Position numbers and translations under genes: made by a program
Shown here: positions 59,145-64,000 of the stretch, piece after piece
Layout: the number at the start of each line of letters is the position of its first letter
Position numbering within the stretch: the first letter of the stretch is position 1
The notes under the pieces: model-generated
Told to the model about the DNA's origin: nothing
Databases searched by the model: none
The model's input: only the letters and a program-made list of their open reading frames with translations
Assembly (NCBI RefSeq): GCF_030929615.1
Contig: NZ_JAVFVU010000031.1
Location: 62,001 to 126,000 of the forward strand
Source of the DNA: Dyadobacter sp. LHD-138
GTDB taxonomy: Bacteria; Bacteroidota; Bacteroidia; Cytophagales; Spirosomataceae
Length of the DNA: 64,000 bases
Direction of reading: 5' to 3'

Positions 59145-61034
59145 ATGGCGTCTTCCGACATCATTCAATTATTACCCGATTCCATAGCCAATCAGATCGC
59201 CGCCGGAGAAGTGGTTCAGCGTCCTGCATCGGTTGTGAAAGAACTTCTGGAAAATGCCATAGATGCAAAAGCTGGTAATATTCAGGTTATTTTGCGGGAA
59301 GCCGGCAGAACATTGATACAAATTATTGATGACGGAACCGGTATGTCTGAGACCGATGCAAGGATGTCTTTTGAACGGCACGCTACTTCAAAAATCCGCC
59401 AGTCAGAAGATCTCTTCCGTATCCGTACCATGGGTTTCCGCGGTGAAGCGCTTGCATCCATTGCGGCGATTGCCCAGGTTGAGCTGCGTACCCGTCAGGC
59501 TGACAGCGAACTTGGCACATTGATCCGGATTGAAGGTTCGGAAATAAAAACACAGGAAGCGGTGGCCTGTATTCCAGGCACAAGTTTTTCAGTCAAGAAC
59601 CTTTTTTATAACGTTCCGGCACGACGTAATTTTCTTAAATCAAATTCCGTTGAAATGCGTCATATTCTGGACGAATTTCAAAGAATCGCCCTGGCACACC
59701 CGGAAGTTGGATTTACACTGCATCACAACGATACCGAAGTCTTTAATTTACATCCGGGAAAACTGGTCCGCCGGATCATTGATATATACGGCCGCGCTTA
59801 TCGCGAACAGCTGGCCTTTTGCCAGGAAGATACTTCCTACATCAGCGTACGTGGTTATATAGGAAAACCTGAATTTGCCAGAAAAACCAGAGGGGAGCAG
59901 TTTTTCTTCGTGAACGACCGCTACATCAAGCATAATTACATGCACCATGCGGTGACCAGTGCTTTTGACGGCACGATACCCGATGGCAGCCATCCTTTTT
60001 ACGTTTTGTTTATCGAGATCGATCCCTCGCATATCGATATCAACATCCATCCGACAAAAACGGAGATAAAATTTGATGACGAGCGCTCGGTCTATGCCAT
60101 CATTATGGCGGCCGTTAAGAAGGCCGTCGGGGTATATAATCTGTCACAGTCTATTGATTTTGAGGATAATATAAATTTCCTCAACCCCTCGCCTTCCGAT
60201 CCGAATAACGATAGCGTACCACGTACGGTAATGCCTGACTGGGCCGCTCAGTCGCGGCATGCTGAAAACGGTCCGTCAAAAACAAACCTGACTAACTGGA
60301 ACAAGTTATTTGAAGGTTTACAAAATACCGATGACAGAAGCCGGGAACTGGCCGCTTTTGAAATGAATTCGACAACGGTTTCCCGTCCGACCTCTTATCA
60401 GGAGCAGCCGATGACGATCGCGAGTAAAGTAAACCGCATGGCTTCCGAAGTGATCTCTGCGCCGGAAAGCGATGCTGTGCTTTTTCAATTGCATAATCGC
60501 TACATTCTTTCTCAGGTGAAGGACGGTATCATGCTGATCGACCAAAAGGCGGCCTATGAACGCATCCTTTACGAACGATACCGTAAAATGCTTACCAACC
60601 GGAACGGCGCCTGTCAGCAGCTTTTATTTCCCAAAACAATCCGTTTGACGCATTCGGATATGCAGCTGGTGAATGAGACCAAAAAAGAAATTCGCAGCCT
60701 GGGTTTTGAGTTTGATGAATTCGGATCGAACGAGCTGATCATCCGTGGAATTCCTGCCGACCTGCCAGAAGAAAGCGAGCAGGATCTTTTTGAAGAACTG
60801 ATCGAGCAACTGAAACAAAGTTACTCCGATTTGAAGCTGAATAAGCCCGAAAGTCTTTCACGGTCGCTTGCGCGCCGGTTTTCCGTACGTTATGCGGTGA
60901 AGCTTTCGTTCCTCGAAATTCATACATTAATCGATCAGCTTTTTGCTTCAACAGACCCGAACAGGACACCAAGCGGGGAGGCAATTATTGTCTTATTAAC
61001 GATGGACAAGTTAAGCAGTATCTTTAAAGGGTAA
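59145..61034 (+). CDS. mutL: DNA mismatch repair protein MutL
   Basis: Coordinates mismatch repair between MutS and downstream nucleases. The 629-residue protein has the GHKL ATPase: IANQIAAGEVVQRPASVVKELLENAIDA, IIDDGTGM, SFERHATSKI and MGFRGEALASIAAIA, all diagnostic of MutL, in the first about 110 residues. The C-terminal dimerisation domain lies at about 430-625. The metal-dependent endonuclease motif DQHAxxE is replaced by LIDQKAAYERILYERY (Q-K-A in place of Q-H-A), so endonuclease activity is doubtful. Followed after 59 bp by two rhomboid genes. Confidence 0.97.
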   Translation: MASSDIIQLLPDSIANQIAAGEVVQRPASVVKELLENAIDAKAGNIQVILREAGRTLIQIIDDGTGMSETDARMSFERHATSKIRQSEDLFRIRTMGFRGEALASIAAIAQVELRTRQADSELGTLIRIEGSEIKTQEAVACIPGTSFSVKNLFYNVPARRNFLKSNSVEMRHILDEFQRIALAHPEVGFTLHHNDTEVFNLHPGKLVRRIIDIYGRAYREQLAFCQEDTSYISVRGYIGKPEFARKTRGEQFFFVNDRYIKHNYMHHAVTSAFDGTIPDGSHPFYVLFIEIDPSHIDINIHPTKTEIKFDDERSVYAIIMAAVKKAVGVYNLSQSIDFEDNINFLNPSPSDPNNDSVPRTVMPDWAAQSRHAENGPSKTNLTNWNKLFEGLQNTDDRSRELAAFEMNSTTVSRPTSYQEQPMTIASKVNRMASEVISAPESDAVLFQLHNRYILSQVKDGIMLIDQKAAYERILYERYRKMLTNRNGACQQLLFPKTIRLTHSDMQLVNETKKEIRSLGFEFDEFGSNELIIRGIPADLPEESEQDLFEELIEQLKQSYSDLKLNKPESLSRSLARRFSVRYAVKLSFLEIHTLIDQLFASTDPNRTPSGEAIIVLLTMDKLSSIFKG

Positions 61035-61093
61035 GGAAACGAAAATGAACCTTAAAGAGTTATAGATTACAAACTTTTGATTTTGAATAAACA

Positions 61094-61879
61094 ATGTTAC
61101 AAATCACGCCCACTGTTAAAAACTTACTGATACTGAATATCGTGTTTTTTATTGTTGATGCATACATTTTACCGCTGTCTTCCAGGTTTGCATTAATGCC
61201 GGTATTATCACCTTCATTTATGCCTTACCAGTTCGTAACCTATATGTTTCTGCACGGTGGCATAGGACATTTGTTTAGTAATATGTTTGGGTTGTTCATG
61301 TTTGGCCCGTTGCTGGAAAGAATGTGGGGACCAAAACGTTTTCTGTTTTTTTACTTTTTTACAGGGATTGGCGCCGGGGTACTTTTTTCCGGAATTGGCT
61401 ATTATGAAAACTCGCAACTACTTAAAGCTGTGGAGGTTTATGTACAATATCCAACCCCGGACGGGCTGGTTGACTTCATGAGTCACCATGCAAAAGGTTT
61501 TTATCAGGCCAATCTAGATTTTTTTAATGGATTTGAAGAAAATCCTGCCAATACTTCGTATATTCAAAATAGTATTGGCCTGGTTAAAAGTGTGTACCAG
61601 GCCAATATCGATATACCGATGGTGGGCGCATCAGGCGCTATTTTTGGTATCTTGATGGCGTTTGGATTATTGTTTCCAAACACCGAGTTGTTCATGCTCT
61701 TTATTCCGTTTCCGATCAAGGCAAAATATTTTGTCGCGTTTTACGGTTTATATGAGTTGTATTCGGGTATACAAAATGTACAATCCGATAATGTTGCTCA
61801 CTTTGCACACGTTGGAGGAATGCTATTTGCATACATATTGTTACGTTATTGGGGCACACAGAAACAAAATTTTTATTGA
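61094..61879 (+). CDS. Rhomboid-family intramembrane serine protease
   Basis: A 261-residue polytopic protease with six predicted helices. The catalytic serine is S180 in VGASGAIFG and the histidine H239 in HFAHVGG, the normal Ser-His dyad. The L1 loop has the HGGIGHLFSNMFGLFMFGPLLERMWG pattern. A long insertion (about residues 105-175, with tyrosine- and asparagine-rich text) sits between helices 3 and 4, as in other Bacteroidota rhomboids. It is followed after 9 bp by a second rhomboid gene. Confidence 0.92.
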   Translation: MLQITPTVKNLLILNIVFFIVDAYILPLSSRFALMPVLSPSFMPYQFVTYMFLHGGIGHLFSNMFGLFMFGPLLERMWGPKRFLFFYFFTGIGAGVLFSGIGYYENSQLLKAVEVYVQYPTPDGLVDFMSHHAKGFYQANLDFFNGFEENPANTSYIQNSIGLVKSVYQANIDIPMVGASGAIFGILMAFGLLFPNTELFMLFIPFPIKAKYFVAFYGLYELYSGIQNVQSDNVAHFAHVGGMLFAYILLRYWGTQKQNFY

Positions 61880-61888
61880 AAGAAGAAA

Positions 61889-62806
61889 ATGAGCAATATT
61901 GTTGACGACATAAAGAGAGAATTTCAAAAATCGGAGAATTCGCTCGTAAAAATTATATTAATTAATACGGCCGTTTTCCTGGTGTTATTGTTGGTAAAAA
62001 TAATTTTTACGCTCAGTCAGTCATCCAATATTTATGCCTGGATTGTTGACATGCTTCAGTTGCCAGCATCACCTCAGGAATTTATCCGGAAGCCCTGGAC
62101 ACTGATAACTTATTTTTTCACACACGAGGATATTTTCCATATTCTCTTCAACATGCTGTTTTTCTACTGGTTTGGCCGGTTGATAGACGAATATCTGGGA
62201 GCAAAACGGGTGGTTGCCTTGTATTTTTTGGGCGGGATCACAGGCGGGTTGATCTACATGCTGATCTATAACCTGTTGCCTTTTTTCCAGTCACAGGTGG
62301 AAAGTTCTACGATGCTGGGTGCATCTGCTGCTGCGTTTTCCGTGGCTGTCGGCGCATCTACCTTACTTCCGAATTATACCTTTAACCTGATTTTTTTAGG
62401 ACCGATACGGATCAAATTCATCGCACTTTTTTACATCATTTTATCCCTTGCGCAGACCGTTGGACCCAATGCAGGGGGTAATCTTGCCCATTTGGGTGGC
62501 GCGCTGGTTGGGTATATTTTTATCAAACTGTTGCAAAACGGTACCGACTTGGGTAAACCCATCTACGCCATTATGAACGGCTGGTCGGGACTTTTCCGCA
62601 GACGTCCTTCGATGCAGGTAACTTATCGCGAAAAACAGGTTTACAGAAGTACCAGTGTATATTCTTCGTCTACTTCTTCGTCAACAATAGAAATGCCTGA
62701 CCAGCATGAAATTGACACGATTCTGGATAAGATCTCCAAGTCGGGCTACGAAAGCCTGACAAAAGAGGAGAAGCAAAAATTGTTTAAGGCCAGTCAGCAA
62801 AAATAA
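61889..62806 (+). CDS. Rhomboid-family protease with GASA active-site variant
   Basis: A 305-residue rhomboid. The serine motif is GASA (residues 144-147) rather than GxSG, and the histidine is H201 in NLAHLGG. The catalytic serine S146 is retained, so activity is possible, but the last glycine, which helps the oxyanion hole, is alanine. The C-terminal 75 residues form a cytosolic tail rich in serine (SSSTSSSTIEMPDQHEID), then LDKISKSGYESLTKEEKQKLF. Tandem with the first rhomboid, probably co-transcribed and perhaps with different substrate specificity. Confidence 0.9.
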   Translation: MSNIVDDIKREFQKSENSLVKIILINTAVFLVLLLVKIIFTLSQSSNIYAWIVDMLQLPASPQEFIRKPWTLITYFFTHEDIFHILFNMLFFYWFGRLIDEYLGAKRVVALYFLGGITGGLIYMLIYNLLPFFQSQVESSTMLGASAAAFSVAVGASTLLPNYTFNLIFLGPIRIKFIALFYIILSLAQTVGPNAGGNLAHLGGALVGYIFIKLLQNGTDLGKPIYAIMNGWSGLFRRRPSMQVTYREKQVYRSTSVYSSSTSSSTIEMPDQHEIDTILDKISKSGYESLTKEEKQKLFKASQQK

Positions 62807-62832
62807 AAAGTCGTAGTCATCATCTATTTGTT

Positions 62833-62840
62833 TAATTTTG
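62833..62840 (+). promoter_or_regulatory. Candidate -7 element of dxs
   Basis: TAATTTTG matches TAnnTTTG and lies 55 bp before the dxs start; a -33 box is not clear. Confidence 0.45.
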
Positions 62841-62895
62841 TGCGTCTTTTTAGAGAAGGCCGATTACCAAAATCTGATTTTCAATAGCTTTCTAT

Positions 62896-64000
62896 ATGCT
62901 TATAACACCAGGAAAACTACTTGCTAAGATTGATTCTCCCGAGGATTTAAGAAAGCTGGACCGTACGCAACTTCCTCAGGTTTGTAACGAACTACGCCAG
63001 TTTATAATAGATAATGTTTCTGTTTACGGAGGTCATTTTGGTGCCAGTCTGGGTGTTGTAGAACTATCGGTTGCCCTTCATTATGTATTCAATACCCCCG
63101 ACGACCAACTGGTTTGGGACGTTGGGCATCAGGCTTATGGCCATAAAATATTAACCGGACGACGGGACAATTTCCACTCCAACCGCACCTACGGAGGACT
63201 TTCGGGTTTTCCAAAGCGTAAAGAAAGTGTTTATGATGCCTTTGGTGTAGGACACTCTTCTACGTCCATTTCATCGGCACTTGGCATGGCTGTGGCGTCC
63301 GCGCTTCAGAACCACCACGACAGACAGCATATCGCGATCATCGGTGATGGTGCCATGACTGCCGGGATGGCTTTTGAAGGGATGAACCACGCCGGTGCAA
63401 CAGATTCCAATCTGCTGATCATCCTGAATGATAACTGCATGGCGATTGACCCCAATGTAGGCGCGCTGAAAGAATATCTGACGGATATCACCACTTCGCA
63501 GACTTATAACAAGTTCAGAGACGAAGTTTGGAATATGCTCGGCAAGATGAGCAATTTTGGAAAAAGTGCACAGGAGGTCGTTTCCAAGGTAGAAACAGTC
63601 ATGAAAACTGCGATACTTCGCCAAAGCAATCTTTTTGAATCGCTTGGCTTACGCTATTTTGGCCCGATTGACGGAAATGACATCGGACATTTGACGGAAG
63701 TACTAAAAGATCTTAAAAGCATTCCCGGACCGAAACTTTTGCATTGTTTGACTGTCAAAGGAAAAGGATATGGCCCTGCCGAAAAGGATCAGACCAAATG
63801 GCACGCGCCCGGTGTTTTTGACAAAATCACAGGAGAAATCAAGAAAAAGGTTTACGATACACCACAACCTCCTAAATACCAGGATGTTTTTGGCCATACA
63901 CTGGTTGAACTGGCGGAGAAAAATCCAAAAATCGTGGGTGTTACGCCGGCCATGCCATCAGGATCTTCCATGAACATCATGATGAAAGCAATGCCCGACC
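62896..64000 (+). CDS. dxs: 1-deoxy-D-xylulose-5-phosphate synthase, 3' end outside window
   Basis: Thiamine-diphosphate enzyme condensing pyruvate and glyceraldehyde 3-phosphate, first step of the MEP pathway. About 368 residues are inside the window. Visible are VYGGHFGASLGVVELSVALHYVF, the DVGHQAYGHKILTGRR segment, the ThDP motif GDGAMTAGMAFEGMNHAG to LNDNCMAIDPNVG and KGKGYGPAEKDQTKWHAPG. The start ATG 62896 gives MLITPGKLLAKIDSPEDLRKL, as in related proteins. Its partner dxr lies at 30.9-32.1 kb. Confidence 0.97.
   Translation, partial: MLITPGKLLAKIDSPEDLRKLDRTQLPQVCNELRQFIIDNVSVYGGHFGASLGVVELSVALHYVFNTPDDQLVWDVGHQAYGHKILTGRRDNFHSNRTYGGLSGFPKRKESVYDAFGVGHSSTSISSALGMAVASALQNHHDRQHIAIIGDGAMTAGMAFEGMNHAGATDSNLLIILNDNCMAIDPNVGALKEYLTDITTSQTYNKFRDEVWNMLGKMSNFGKSAQEVVSKVETVMKTAILRQSNLFESLGLRYFGPIDGNDIGHLTEVLKDLKSIPGPKLLHCLTVKGKGYGPAEKDQTKWHAPGVFDKITGEIKKKVYDTPQPPKYQDVFGHTLVELAEKNPKIVGVTPAMPSGSSMNIMMKAMPD

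Overview
The window looks like a chromosomal segment of a Bacteroidota bacterium, most likely class Cytophagia and perhaps close to Dyadobacter or Spirosoma (the genus is an inference). The signs are a SusC/SusD outer-membrane pair, promoters of the Bacteroidota type (TTTG / TAnnTTTG), few Shine-Dalgarno sequences, DUF2480 and DUF4296 proteins, a GH3-family protein, a long NagB fused to a PIG-L domain, and the MEP isoprenoid genes dxs and dxr. Base and codon use look even throughout. I see no phage, integrase, insertion sequence, CRISPR array, rRNA or tRNA.

Layout. 1-11.5 kb: a minus-strand operon of at least eight genes (susC, susD, two Asp-box propeller hydrolases, an AstE/aspartoacylase-like deacylase, an SDR oxidoreductase, a threonine-synthase-like PLP enzyme and a DapA/NanA-family aldolase cut by the window edge). 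A divergent FadR-type GntR regulator sits beside it, and a matching operator-like palindrome overlaps the susC promoter. 11.6-23.4 kb: housekeeping genes: tcdA, a TatD nuclease, a membrane protein, rpmH-rnpA, a C-terminal processing protease, tsaB, DUF2480, rnhB, a DUF58/VWA (Bat-like) cluster, a DUF4296 lipoprotein and a polyprenol-phosphate mannosyltransferase. 23.3-30.4 kb: an M20 amidohydrolase, then a co-directional run of methyltransferase, five-bladed propeller protein, phytanoyl-CoA-dioxygenase-like enzyme and three GT2 glycosyltransferases, which looks like a surface-glycan locus.

30.4-38.6 kb: a small membrane protein, dxr, GH3, mreBCD, an ECF sigma factor with a zinc-finger anti-sigma, gmk and nadD. 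38.7-45.9 kb: a SWIM zinc-finger protein, a Tat-exported phosphoesterase, a small lipoprotein, an NTF2-like protein, an outer-membrane beta-barrel, an AraC regulator and an acyl-CoA dehydrogenase. 46.2-50.1 kb: two tandem paralogous polytopic membrane proteins (GT-C-like) and a short MutS-like ATPase. 50.5-56.2 kb: minus-strand serS, aspartokinase, ribH, a TPR protein and glyA. 56.6-64 kb: the NagB/PIG-L fusion, a 54-residue membrane protein, mutL, two tandem rhomboid proteases and the start of dxs.

Non-coding structure includes several clear intrinsic terminators, a terminator/antiterminator arrangement between rpmH and the TTG-started rnpA, a 182-bp MITE-like element with 27-bp terminal inverted repeats, long inverted repeats in the mre operon and before the dioxygenase gene, direct repeats in the araC promoter, and two families of degenerate short repeats between genes. 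The best candidates for undescribed biology are the first operon (uptake and stepwise breakdown of an unknown acylated substrate) and the glycan cluster at 24.8-30.4 kb. Function calls rest on motifs read by eye, with no database search.
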